From positions 117,092-181,091 of the forward strand of contig ML213518.1 of the NCBI GenBank assembly GCA_004369045.1: DNA of 64,000 nucleotides, written 5' to 3'. The translations under genes and the position numbers were made by a program. The stretch comes from Heliocybe sulcata (Eukaryota; Basidiomycota; Agaricomycetes; Gloeophyllales; Gloeophyllaceae). The notes under the pieces are model-generated. The model worked only from the letters and a program-made list of their open reading frames with translations, was not told the DNA's origin and did no database searches. Positions 1-10,798 of the stretch are shown here, one piece after another. Every line of letters begins with the position of its first letter. The stretch's first letter is position 1.

Positions 1-19
1 AATGTTATCCTTGACTGCT

Positions 20-1837
20 ATGTCACCTTCATCCAGAATAATAATTCCACGTGCTTTGCAAGACGATCCCGAAGCCTACATCAGGACATTAGAGCAATCT
101 TCAGACAAGTCCCTGACAGACGCCATTGCGGGCGAACTGGCACTATGCATTGATGATCGCTCGCGTCGGCGCTGGGCGCTGCTGCGCGAGGGTGGCATGG
201 TCTCTGCTGCAGCTAGGCTTGTGCAGCAACCGAAAGCAGATATAAATGCTCAGGAGGGGTCGGATTATGCAGCACAGTTCGTGCGTACGTGCACCACTGG
301 AAGCGGTGCTAGTGTGCGCAAGCTCCGAGTTGCTGATGAGCTAATGGGCATTGTAGTCCTCTGCCATGCGCGCATGCGCACTTTGTACCAAGGTTATTCG
401 GATATCTGAACCCAGAAGAAAAAAGAAGCCAGTGACGGGGGTATCCCAAATGTACAAGGCAGCTGCAACAGTCCTCGCCAATGCATGGGCCGCAATCAAT
501 GTGCTTTCTCATTCCGCGTCATGCACTCTAAGCCAACACAAATCGATCTGTTCATTGATATCCGACTATCTCGTCGAGCTGCTGTGGCTGTGAGTTGCAG
601 ATGTTCCTGAGTCTCATTCCTTCGCCGTCGCCGACTTGAAAGTCGAGGAACCAGTGCATGTGGCATACAAGTGTGTTCACTTCCTCGTGGCTCATCTAAC
701 GGTTATTAACGCACGCAGGGAGCTCGTGCACTTGACCCCGGTGATTAAAAATCTAGCCTTCCACTGCTATTTCTACGTCTCCAACAAATGCGACTGGGAG
801 AACCTGGGGTACTGCCGCACAGTACTGAGAGATGTCTACCTTGAGAGTGACACCAGCTACAATCAGGATTACGGCGACTGCATTCAATGCATGGGACAAG
901 ACCAACTCCTAGATCGCGCACAGGCTCTGTTCGCCAACGACCGACTTGTCAATGAGCATCTCCTGTGCTTACTCCAGGACCTCTGTGCACTTTACAACTC
1001 AGACGGCAGCCTGCACACCGACGCCCTCCAGCTGCCCGACTCCCTCGCCATTGCGCTTGTCAAGGCGATATGGCGGCAGCTGAAGGTCGGGGAGTGGTTT
1101 ACTGAGTCGCAGGCGCGCTGGCTCTGCGTCTATGCGGCGGACGAGCTGATGGAGTGCGTTCCTTGCCTTTCCCACTCCACGGCTGACTGAGCGATGTCGC
1201 AGCACCATCCTGCGCGGCTCGAAGTGCCCGGAGGACGTCCTCTGTGGGATACTCAAAGAGCACCACGGGGCAAGCTTGATGGCACGTGCAGCCGTCACAG
1301 GCACATACACCACAGGTCTGTCTCCCCCCTCACACATATCGCCAACCTAATAAAACATACCACCCAGACCCCGCTGCAATGAAGCATCCCCTCTTCCTCG
1401 CCACCCACCTCATGCACTACATTTCACCTGCCAATCATGCCCTCGTCCGGCGCGCGCTTGCACCCGTGTGGCTCAAGACGCTCACCCACGTCGAGATGAA
1501 GAATCCCGAATCTTACATCGTCATCGGCCGAGTGCACGTTGAGTGGCGCCGCCTCGGCGAGATGTTTGGACTAATGGCGGAGAAGAAGGCACTCAGAGCG
1601 CCGGGGTGCCATTACTATCGCTGCGTCCTGCACCAGGAGCCGACGGACAAGGTGCTGCGCCTTTGTTTCTGCGGACGTGCACAGTACTGCAACAAACACT
1701 GCCAGGGGGCGTATGTACACACAGATCCTTGCATGGTTCTCGGCATTGATTATGTTCACCATTGTAGGGACTTGAGAGCAGGAACGCACAGCTGCTCACC
1801 TGGACAGGACGATGAACAGAAAGGTGAACAGTCTTAA
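20..1837 (+). CDS. MYND-type zinc-finger protein, copy A (possibly frame-broken)
   Basis: The C-terminal exon (1368-1837) carries a MYND-like cysteine cluster: CFCG, then QYCNKHCQ, then a late His and Cys. MYND fingers usually mediate protein-protein contacts; the role here is unknown. The exons align by eye with the minus-strand gene at 17089-18825, including the matching stretches ILKEHHGASLMARAAV here and ILTDCQGASMMARIAV there. Clean introns are visible at 1154-1202 and 1316-1367, and an in-frame intron is likely at about 281-340. ATG 20 is preferred because it best matches the paralogue's start; ATG 2 is also in frame. Oddity: between about 380 and 640 the homologous segments lie in different frames, and I could not join them with a plausible intron. 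This copy may therefore carry a frameshift or an assembly error. The family call is fairly safe; intactness is not. Confidence 0.6.
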
Positions 1838-2312
1838 CGTCATGGGCATAGCAGCAAACAATAAATAACAAGATTCGACGTGGGGCACTATCACAAGGTG
1901 ACCATCTTGTCTCGCTCGTACACATATCATGATTGTGCTTGTAACATGATTTTACACTCTGAGACGGATACACTTGGGATGTATTAAATTTATAAGTACA
2001 CTGTGAGATGGATACAAATATCCGAACACGGGCGCTGGTTAGCCACGCGACCCTTCTATATACAGTACATAAGATAGAGAAAAAATCTGATACACACGAA
2101 GAGACGTAGAATGAATCTTGAGAGAAACACTAGTGGATACAATGAAAATGGGAGTCTTGAAGGTATTGAGGACACATGGCGGCGATGTGGTCGGATATAG
2201 TGCAGGTCATGGTATCATGAAGTCGTTGGGTGGCAAAGGCAGGCATGCTATTCGACGAAAGTCAGCGACGTCGCAAACGATCACAAGCAACCACAGACAC
2301 TCACCAAATACT
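1838..2312. other. Intergenic stretch, no gene seen
   Basis: This is the space between the MYND gene's stop and the stop of the minus-strand coiled-coil gene, so the two genes are convergent. I see no conserved reading frame, RNA gene or repeat in it. Confidence 0.5.
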
Positions 2313-3359
2313 TTAGTTGCAGAACAGCTCCACCTCAGAATGCATCTTGTTAAGCTCTAGAGCGCGTGTGAGGGTCGCGATGTGGGCATCCTGGTCCCGG
2401 ATGTGCGACTCCTGGGTGACGATGATGGTGTTCTGGTCCTCGAGGTCGAGTTCGAGGCGGTCGATAATGGTCTGTTTGTCATTGTTGGCAGCGTCGAGCT
2501 CGTCAGCGAAGGCATCCAAGTCCCTGAGCTTGGTGTCCTTCTCGGCGATGACCGCCTGTAACTTGTCGATGTCGGTGTGGGCGTCAGCGAGCTGGTCGTT
2601 GAGCTTCTGGATCTGGGCGTCCTTCTCCTCAACGGTGGCACGAATCGTCTCCTCGTACTGTTTCTTCTGCATGGTGAGCCGGTCATTGCAGTCTTTGATG
2701 GCAGCATCCTTCTCGGCGATGATGGTCTGCAAGATCTGGAGCTGAAGGCGGTCGGCAGCGAGCTGTTTGTTGCGCTTCGTAATCTGGGCGTTCTTCTCGT
2801 CGATGGCAGCCCGCATGTCCTCGTCGTACTGAATCTTCTCCTGAGCAAGCTGCTCGCTGTGCATCTTGATCTCCTCGTCCCTCTCCTCAATAATGGTGCG
2901 CATCTCCTGCACAAAGTGTATCCTCTGCTTCATCAGCTCTTCGTCCCTCTTCTGAATCTGACCGTCCTTCTCTGCAATCATAGCCCTCGCCTCGACCAGC
3001 TGCTTCGCCATAGTCTCAATCATACCCTGAACCTGCTTCACCCTGAACATAGGGACAGTAGTGGACTCCAGGCACGAAGGGGTGGGCTTCTTCATCTTGA
3101 ACAGCTTCTTGATGTGCTCGGGCGTGAGGGGGATGCGGCGTCGAGTAGGTGAGGGCGGAGTGGACGGCCTGGAAGAGGTCGAGGATGAAGGCGAGATGGA
3201 GATGGAAGTGGGTGAGACGGGGAGCTCGGTCGATGGTTCCTTGGCGATGCGGGCTGGATGGTCCTTCTTGAGGATGCGCGTGATGAAGGACTGCTTGAGG
3301 AAGTCAATGTCGGCGGCTTTGGCCTGGAAGGACTTGAGGGTCTCCTTGACAGAAGGCAT
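2313..3359 (-). CDS. Coiled-coil protein with 28/29-residue tandem repeats
   Basis: This is a single-exon frame of 348 residues starting at ATG 3359 (MPSVKETLKSF); the open frame extends further upstream only through a TTG. A TATA-like sequence lies about 140 bp upstream on the minus strand (about 3500). Residues 1-125 are basic and Ser/Pro-rich. Residues 126-325 consist of seven consecutive units of 28 or 29 residues, most opening with a pattern such as AMIAEKD or TIIEERD, followed by heptad-spaced hydrophobic residues. That is four heptads per unit with an occasional extra residue, typical of a long continuous coiled coil. The tail ends VELFCN. No enzymatic domain is visible. It could be a scaffold or structural rod, but I do not recognise a family and assign no function. 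Confidence 0.7.
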   Translation of the reverse strand: MPSVKETLKSFQAKAADIDFLKQSFITRILKKDHPARIAKEPSTELPVSPTSISISPSSSTSSRPSTPPSPTRRRIPLTPEHIKKLFKMKKPTPSCLESTTVPMFRVKQVQGMIETMAKQLVEARAMIAEKDGQIQKRDEELMKQRIHFVQEMRTIIEERDEEIKMHSEQLAQEKIQYDEDMRAAIDEKNAQITKRNKQLAADRLQLQILQTIIAEKDAAIKDCNDRLTMQKKQYEETIRATVEEKDAQIQKLNDQLADAHTDIDKLQAVIAEKDTKLRDLDAFADELDAANNDKQTIIDRLELDLEDQNTIIVTQESHIRDQDAHIATLTRALELNKMHSEVELFCN

Positions 3360-4354
3360 GATGGTGGATGTAAGAGAGTGAAAGTGGTGGTAGTGATCGA
3401 CAGAGAGTATGGACAAGAGAGAATATGAAGGAGACTAGCTCGATGGTAGGAGAAGAGGGAAGAGATGTTGATGGGGAGGAGAGGCGTAGGAGGCCGGTTT
3501 ATATCCTTGCGAGGAGAGGCGGGCAGTCTGGATACGAATGCGCACGGACCTGGGGTCAGCCACGACGCATCCAGAGGGAACCAATCGTGTGGACATACGG
3601 TTCTCCCTGACGCCGGTTCAGACTGCGACGTCGCTCGCAGCAAAGCATTCTATGCCTTGCTTCTGACTACCGTCGTCGACAAGAAGCGTCACAGTCCATC
3701 CCTGCGTCAGGTAGCGCTAGAGGAAAGAGGGTTTAGCCAAGTCGCGACGAGCGTCTGTCACATCACTTTACACGTGACTTAGGGAATGCAAGCGTTACAA
3801 GCGAACGATTCAATAGATCTGCAGTCTCTCCAGAAGTATATTATTCCGTTACAAAGAAAGAAGAAACGTTTATATGAGGGACACTGGGAGAGTTCAGGAG
3901 CCGTACTATTGGAGACTCAGATCGATGGTCGAGTAGAAGCTGTGATTTGTACTCACGGAGCGTCCTCCCATGTATGGCTTCAAGGGCTTCATGCACGGCT
4001 CCAAATCGTCTCGTCAAAACGATCTGCGCGAGGCAAGAATGTCAGGCCCCTAAACATAGAAGGCTTAAACAAGTGCACAGTACGAACCTAGTGAAACGGC
4101 CAAGCCTCGTGCTTTCGCGACGAGAACGCTAATGAATGGACAGCGACCAAGAATCCTTCTCGCTAGAGTTCAAGTTGCCGTGGCCTGCCTAAGCCTCCAT
4201 CGGTGATAGTCCTGGTATGTAGGCGAGTTAACACAATGTTCGAAGACGACATGACAGAGGAAGCAAACAAAAGGGCTCGCGAGCTGGCCAGCCCGACGAG
4301 CAAAAGAAAGGGCGATACGGAGTATAAAGGCAAAAAGAGGGAACGTACCTTTCT
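3360..4354. other. Intergenic stretch, upstream of the coiled-coil gene
   Basis: Holds the probable promoter of the minus-strand coiled-coil gene (TATA-like sequence near 3500). I see no other credible gene. Confidence 0.4.
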
Positions 4355-4860
4355 TCGTGAGTGACCCTAGCTTGATGAATCGGTGGATGTACCTCGACAA
4401 ACGTGTGGTCAGTATCGGTTCGAAAGTGAGGTATAGATGCGGGAGCGTAGAGCAGACATTGGCCAGATGCCGTGCCAGTTTCCCAGGACTTATAACAGGG
4501 AGTGACTCACCGTGCATGCGAATGTAGCCTCAAATGAACGCCTTGATATATCGACCGGGTACCTCAAAAGAGTGGTGGTCAGGACCGATTCAAACGAGCG
4601 TCAACCTCAGGGGGAGCAGTACCAACGTTGGCCGGACGCAGCAAGACATCCGCCCAAGAAGAGGAATCCAAGCATCACTCACCGCACTCGGATGTAGGCC
4701 TGTGATCACTCATATCTTGAGGAATCAATCGGGGTCCCTTGCAAAAGAGTAGTCAGCATCGATTCACGTGGTAAGCATAAGATGGAAGAGCAATGCGGAC
4801 GTTGGCCGGACGCCCACAAGGCTCATCCCAATCAGGGAAAGAAGGGTCACTCACTAAAGC
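4355..4860. repeat. Three degenerate tandem copies of a roughly 170-bp unit
   Basis: Three copies are spaced about 170 and 174 bp apart, using as anchor a GTCAG-containing block that starts near 4404, 4574 and 4748. Each copy has the same order of landmarks: TACCTC or TCCCTT, then the GTCAG block with a following ATTC or GTTC, then a TTGGCCRGAYGC block (near 4453, 4623, 4797), then a CACTCAC block (near 4505, 4676, 4847). On the minus strand copy one reads FEPILTTRLSRY and copy two a related FESVLTTTLLRY. This suggests an ancient tandemly duplicated exon with GTGAGT donors, but the copies contain stops, so coding potential is probably lost. Confidence 0.5.
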
Positions 4861-5618
4861 TGCGGCGGAAGTGATTGTTGTTGATGTTCTTGCAATAAGG
4901 ATGTAGTTTTGTGCGCCAGATATCTAGAAAAAGTGAGTGGCTGCATGTAGAGAAGGAACTATATTAATTAGTTTGGTAACGACGAGGAATCTTTCGAATG
5001 TGCCAGCCGCCGCAGCAAGATACAGGTAGAGAGATGATGAATCATACTTACCTTTTCCCGTCTCCCTCCCTAGTTCACCCCCCCACCTCTCCTCTTCCCC
5101 CCTCATCTACGCCATAGACAGCCCGTCGAACCCCCATTCACCATCCTCATCGAAGTCCTCCAGATCAGCTTCGTACGCCAGGGCCTCATCTAGCTCCGTT
5201 TCGAAGTCGCAATCCCTGATAAGAGAAGCGTCAGCATCGAAGTTGAGAGAGAAGGACGACTTGTCGTGGTAGTAGTAGGAAAGCATGCTCATATCCGCCA
5301 CGTCCACCGCCGCGCCTGCCTCCCCCACCATTCCGGCCTCCACTTCGTCCTGATCTTCCCCCTCCTCCAGTTCAGTCTCCTCTACATCGTCATCCTCCCA
5401 CACTAAATGCTCCCACACCGACCTCTCTGACGCCAACTTCGCCTCCAACGCATACCGTGCCGTCTCCATCTTAACAAGGAATTCCTCATACGTGATCCCC
5501 ACCCAGCTATCATACGTCTGAATATTCCCCTGCTCCTCCTCCTCCTCCTCCTCCTCGATTTCATCGCCGTCATCGCAGAAATCCTGTCCGAGGACGTTCC
5601 ACTCAGGCAAGTCAGTGT

Positions 5619-5626
5619 TGGGCAAC
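5619..5626. repeat. Left 8-bp target-site duplication of the hAT element
   Basis: TGGGCAAC directly precedes the left inverted terminus. An identical copy directly follows the right terminus. An 8-bp duplication is the hallmark of hAT insertion. Confidence 0.9.
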
Positions 5627-5646
5627 TAAGGTTGACCACGGGTGGC
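5627..5646 (+). repeat. Left terminal inverted repeat of hAT element
   Basis: A 20-bp imperfect terminus pairing with 9646-9665 (15 of 20 identical when one is reverse-complemented). Confidence 0.75.
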
Positions 5647-6347
5647 GGGTAACCCGCCGGTGTTTGACCCGAGGGTACGTCGGGTACGGGTCGGGGTCTG
5701 GATATTGGAACCCGGACCAGACCGTGGACCCGTCCCCCGGTTCAGCAGGTTTGTCTGGGTTTAGCTGTAGCTTTGCTGGATGCGAGAGGTTTCATTGAGG
5801 TCTCCCCACTTTGAAGTCCGCTGCTCCACGTATCAATGGGTGACGTGGCTCCTCTTCGTCTCTCCAACACTGTCGGCGGCCCCAACATCGCATTGTGAGC
5901 AACATCTAGCCATGAAGTCATTGATTTTGCAGCTCTCGCTGATTTGATGCAAGAGCGCGCTCACTGGCCGCAGGGCTAGGTTGTAAGTGAGATGATCGTC
6001 TCAAATTTACTACTTGGCTCATGAGTCTGACAGGTTGATCTCAAGGTGCCTGCTCCTATTGTACATGGCTGTTGCGGTAGGTTCTGCGTCAGCGCTCTCC
6101 CTACAAGTGACACCCCGTTTCGGATGCTGGCTGTTTTTTTCTCCTCTATACATTTCGCTAGGTACCAGCAGAATAGAGCGGATGTCTCAGTATTCAAGGA
6201 ATCTCCGGTCCCTTTCCCAATGTCATGGCAGCCGTGTAAGTTCAGATTAACCAGCCCTAGGTGAGAGATGGTGAGGAACAGCGGAAACAGACGTCCGAGA
6301 GCCTATAGTATAAATGGGTTTGAAAAAAGGTGATACCATCGTTCAGC

Positions 6348-9300
6348 ATGTCGTCTGCACTGCGATGGGAGCGGAAGCCATCTGCAAAGGTCAGGGAGGC
6401 GGCGGAGGCGGCATCTGCTGTTCCCTCTGGTTCAAAAAGCTCTCGTGGCAACCTCTCGTCAGCGGCGTCAAAACTCAAGGCAAAAGTCTCATCTGGCTCG
6501 ACGGCCCTCGTTCGCCCTCTCAAGAAGGCCCGTTCGGTCATCACCTCGATAAGTTCCCACACCTCTGCACGTTCGAAGTCTCCAGCATCGTCGAACCGGT
6601 CAAGTGCTTTGTCATCAGATATCCCAGCGGCTGCTGATCTCGAAAGCCGAGCCCACTCAGATGACCATCAGACGACATCTGCCATCTCTGTCGATGCCGA
6701 AATACCGAGTTTACAAGTCAGTTCGGACAGTTCAGACGATGAGGAGACGCCAGCAGAACAGCTTGGTAAGCATTAGATTGTCGCATTCGAGGTCCATACA
6801 GCTAATCATTGTCCTAGAGCGCCTCCAAAAGACATGGAAATCGCCCGTATACTCATTTTTCAAGATAACCGAAGTCAAAATTCAGCAGGTCGACGATCGC
6901 CCATGTCATTTCTTTCCCTGTGCCACTCCGTGTTGCAAGGCCGCGTTGAAGGGTGTTCGCTGCTTCCAGGATTCCAAGGACAAGTCATCAACTTCGAACC
7001 TCAAGTCCCACGCAATACAGTGCTTTGGTGCTGAACAGGTGCAAGCGGCATTTGATGGGAAGATGCCAAAAGTCCGGGATGGCTCCATCTTCGCTGCTTT
7101 CGCAAGGCAAGGCCAGCGACCTGTCCAAGTCTCGTACCGCGCTCATACGAGCACTGAAGCACGGTGAGTTTATGACAAACGCCTTATGCTCTTTTGTACT
7201 GATTTGAGTTGACCAGCGCCCACATTGTGAAATGGCTAACGGAGAGCAACCGCCCACTACATCTCATTGACGACCGGGAGTTCCAAGAGCTCATGACCGC
7301 TGGACGGCCCAGTCTCCATCTGCCATCGAGGTCCACCATCACCCGTGATATCAAAGCATGCTTCGAGTGGTGCAAGGACCGGATTGCGAAACTCCTTTGG
7401 GTAAGGTGTGAACCACAACACTCCGTACTTGTTTGACGAAGCGCCTTCATTGCAGGAGCACCCGGGCTCGATAAATTTTGCCACTGATGCATGGACATCC
7501 CCAAATCACCGCGCCTTTGTGGCTTGGACAGCTCACATCGAATATCAGGGTAATCTCCTCTCATTTTTATTAGACATTATCGAAGTTCCAGAGGTACGTC
7601 CTTAGCGGTATAGGTGACATCATACTAATAGACTACTTCAGTCGCATACGGGTACAAGCCTAGCAAGAGCATTCCAGAACATGCTGGTCGACTATGGGCT
7701 GGAAGAAAAGGTGGGTGTCACATCTCAATATTGACAGGCAAAGGGAAATACTCATTGTACTGCTACAGATCCTTTCATTCAACGGCGACAATGCCACGTC
7801 GAATGACACTCAAACTGATGCTCTCCACCGTGCGAAGAATTCGTTCCACAAAGCCAATCGAGTACGCTGCTTTAATCATACGATCAATCTTGCAGCAAAG
7901 TCGCTCTTGTGCCCATTCAATACTGCGCTTGCAAATGACCCTGACTCGGTAGCAGAGGCCAATTCATCCATTGCCGAGCCTACTGGCGGTGATGAGGACG
8001 CTGACCTTCCAGTACTTGAGGAACTCTCGGATGATGAGGATAACTTTGCGGGTGATGTTGAAGACGAGGATGCGATAGAGGAAGAAGGTGTCGTTGATGA
8101 GCTGAATGTCTTGGATGCGGGACGGCAAAGTGAAGTGCTCAAAGAGACGGGCGCAGTTCGCAATACTTTGACCAAGGTATCTATTACATCTTCTAACTTG
8201 CTCCTGCGTACTCTTAACCATCTGCTTTTATAGGTTCGGAAGCTTTCTTTTGCGGTCATACATTCATCTACGATTGTTCTCCCGGCCTGGTGTCGGGCCT
8301 GCAAAGACCATGGCCTTACTCCCAGGCTGATTCCACATGATGTGGTGACAAGGTGGAACTCAACGTATGATATGGTAAAGTTTGCATTGTCGTACCGCAA
8401 GCCGGTCGACGATATCACTGGCGACAAGTCCCTGAAGCTTTGGCAATATGAGCTGGAAGAAGATGACTGGGATATCATAGCAGATCTTGTTCGTGTTCTG
8501 CAGGTACGGAGACCAATCCAATGTCTTACTGTCTACTGATCAACGTGTAGATCTTCAAGACGGCGACGTTATTCTTCTCCCAGGACACTGTGGCATCAAT
8601 CGCCAATGTGATCCCCACCATGGACATGATCGACAAGATGTTGACCCGCCGTGATGGTCACTCGTATCATCCAGCTATCCCTCCCGCTATGCAGCTTGCC
8701 AAGGCTACGATCAACTGCTATTACAGCTGTACCGATGATTCAGATGTATATCAAATTGCCATGGGTACGTTGAACCGCCATTGTTCATCATTGATGGCTT
8801 ACTGAAGCTTGGGTAGTGTTGCATCCCGGCCTCAAGCTCGAGTATTTCCGTAAGCATGACTGGGAGCCGGAATGGATTGCAACTGCCAAGGACCTCGTCT
8901 ACAAGGGCTACAGGAAATACGAATCACGTGGGAGCTATGCCAAACACATCAATGAGAAGACAGCGCAAGACGTGGTGCGTAGCGTCGCAAGATATTACTA
9001 CCTGTCTAGGGTATGCTAACAACTCTGATTGCTTAGGACACTCCAGACAACTTCGCAATGTTCGCGAACATCTCACTTGCGGGTGAGGTTCCACCCGCAA
9101 ACGAGCTTGACCAGTATCTTGGGACTAGCGTCGAAGATGTCAAGGACCCGATCAAGTGGTGGAATGATCATCAGCAGGCGTATCCGCAGCTGTCTCGTAT
9201 GGCTCTCGATTATCTCTCAGTACCTGCCACCTCCACCGCTGTTGAACGCGTGTTCTCGCAAGGACGACAACTGCTTCATTTTACTCGTAACCGTCTCTCT

Positions 9301-9447
9301 CCTACTTTCTTCCGTGCTATCCTTTGCCTGGGTGCTTGGGGACGTAGGGACCTCTTGCTTATGGATGATTTAACTAGTGCTATTACTACGAGAAAGTGCA
9401 AGCGGGTGGTTGAGGAAGAAGAGGACATCGAGCTTATAGACGGATAG
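6348..9447 (+). CDS. hAT transposase (BED finger, RNase H-like core, hAT C-terminal dimerisation)
   Basis: Proposed exons: 6348-6765, 6818-7163, 7217-7400, 7456-7593, 7642-7710, 7769-8176, 8234-8503, 8551-8764, 8817-8974, 9037-9447. All junctions are GT/AG and in phase, giving 871 residues. The N-terminus is Ser/Lys-rich. Exon 2 has a BED-like zinc finger with paired Cys, CKAALKGVRCF and a distal His. Exon 4 opens the catalytic core with ATDAWTSPNHR, exon 6 gives FNGDNATSND, and exon 7 gives VVTRWNSTYDM. The last exon has the dimerisation signature YLSVPATSTAVERVFSQGR. An acidic insert lies in exon 6. The enzyme would bind the terminal repeats and catalyse cut-and-paste transposition in the nucleus. 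A TATAAAT lies about 35 bp before the ATG. I see no in-frame stop in the spliced model. Confidence 0.88.
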
Positions 9448-9645
9448 GTTATTATACGATGTATATTCCTATTTGTATGCTATGATAACTGACACCCAAG
9501 CCTACTTACTGTGACATACCCGTCGGTGTAAGGCCCACACGGTTTTGCTGCATACCGCGGTCTTCGTGGAGGGTTTTCAACCCGTACTACCGAGGGTTGC
9601 GGGATAGGAGGGTACGGGTGCGGTGTCAGCCTTGAGCCCCGCGGT

Positions 9646-9665
9646 GTCACCCATGACCAACCCTA
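9646..9665 (-). repeat. Right terminal inverted repeat of hAT element
   Basis: Mirror of the left terminus at 5627-5646; the outermost bases are TA followed by GGGTTGG when read inward on the minus strand. Confidence 0.75.
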
Positions 9666-9673
9666 TGGGCAAC
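9666..9673. repeat. Right 8-bp target-site duplication of the hAT element
   Basis: TGGGCAAC, identical to 5619-5626. Confidence 0.9.
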
Positions 9674-9741
9674 GCAAGGAAGGCGCCTTCGTGGCAGATG
9701 TCGCCGATGCTGCTGAAGCTCTCAAAGACGTAGGACAGCAT

Positions 9742-10308
9742 GATGACAGATATGGAGAGGGTGGGAGGCTCGGGAATATAAAGCAAAGTGCGGTGAGTAG
9801 GTTGCGAGAATCTGGGGATAGCTTGCGGGACGTGGTCGTCTTTTATCCGTCACTGTGCGTGGCAGCCGACCCGAGACAGCCTTGTCTGAGGAGGGTGTGT
9901 CGGTCGGCGGCAGTGCGATGGACGGCAAGTCTGAGACCGGCTGACTCCCGAGATGAGGCGATTCGTCGATCGGACGGCTCGGCAGTCACCGCAGTTTTTC
10001 AGACGCGTGCGCAGTGTGACATCACGTGCTACAGGTCGCGTCACAGGCGGTGCGCGGGAAGGACAAGATATGTCACCCGATTATCGTTGTATATCATAAG
10101 TAGTACCGAGCAAGAACTGCCCTTCAGATTCCGAGACCGCGACAACTAATTAATGGAGGCGAAGACTTGCTCTCAGGCGGCGAGCAACTCTTCAAATATA
10201 CTAGTTAGCATCCTGTTGTGTGACGGGCCTAAAATAGCTTTTGTAAAATACCTAAAATAATCGATAGCGGGAGGGGAGACTGAAGGCCAGACCTACAACG
10301 AATATATG
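9742..10308. other. Upstream region of the split gene, no other gene seen
   Basis: Contains the probable core promoter of the acidic-protein gene (minus-strand TTTATATT near 9775). I see no further supported gene before the sequence gap. Confidence 0.4.
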
Positions 10309-10798
10309 NNNNNNNNNNNNNNNNNNNNNNNNNNNNNNNNNNNNNNNNNNNNNNNNNNNNNNNNNNNNNNNNNNNNNNNNNNNNNNNNNNNNNNNNNNNN
10401 NNNNNNNNNNNNNNNNNNNNNNNNNNNNNNNNNNNNNNNNNNNNNNNNNNNNNNNNNNNNNNNNNNNNNNNNNNNNNNNNNNNNNNNNNNNNNNNNNNNN
10501 NNNNNNNNNNNNNNNNNNNNNNNNNNNNNNNNNNNNNNNNNNNNNNNNNNNNNNNNNNNNNNNNNNNNNNNNNNNNNNNNNNNNNNNNNNNNNNNNNNNN
10601 NNNNNNNNNNNNNNNNNNNNNNNNNNNNNNNNNNNNNNNNNNNNNNNNNNNNNNNNNNNNNNNNNNNNNNNNNNNNNNNNNNNNNNNNNNNNNNNNNNNN
10701 NNNNNNNNNNNNNNNNNNNNNNNNNNNNNNNNNNNNNNNNNNNNNNNNNNNNNNNNNNNNNNNNNNNNNNNNNNNNNNNNNNNNNNNNNNNNNNNNNN
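10309..10798. other. Assembly gap (490 N)
   Basis: A run of N; reading frames crossing it are artefacts. It may hide a repeat that failed to assemble. Confidence 0.99.

Larger units (their letters stand above)
5627..9665 (+). mobile_element. Complete hAT-superfamily DNA transposon
   Basis: The element is 4039 bp. Its ends are imperfect inverted repeats of about 20 bp: the left begins TAAGGTTGACCACGGGTG, and the right, read on the minus strand, begins TAGGGTTGGTCATGGGTG, with 15 of the first 20 positions matching. GGGTACGGG-type subterminal motifs occur near both ends. A perfect TGGGCAAC duplication flanks it. Inside is one plus-strand gene with ten exons encoding a transposase with a BED finger and a hAT dimerisation region. 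With identical target duplications and an unbroken spliced frame, it looks young and possibly autonomous. It lies within the coding sequence of an acidic-protein gene. Confidence 0.9.
5107..9741 (-). pseudogene. Acidic-protein gene split by the hAT element
   Basis: If the segment 5627-9665 and one 8-bp target copy are removed, the minus strand reads one uninterrupted frame from ATG 9741 (MLSYVFESFSSIGDICHEGA) across the site into NTDLPEWNVLGQD and on to the stop at 5107, about 195 residues. The product is very acidic, with a Glu run near the middle and Asp/Glu-rich tails; no known domain is seen. A TTTATATT sequence lies about 35 bp upstream of the ATG. In this assembly the frame is interrupted after about 27 codons by the transposon, so the allele should be null unless the element excises or a downstream start is used. 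The exact reading-frame continuity across the 8-bp duplication strongly supports a real pre-insertion gene. Confidence 0.75.

Noticed and set aside
2219-2235. 17-nt match TGAAGTCGTTGGGTGGC shared with 11875-11891
   Set aside because: One short exact match in 64 kb is near what chance allows, and the flanks do not align.
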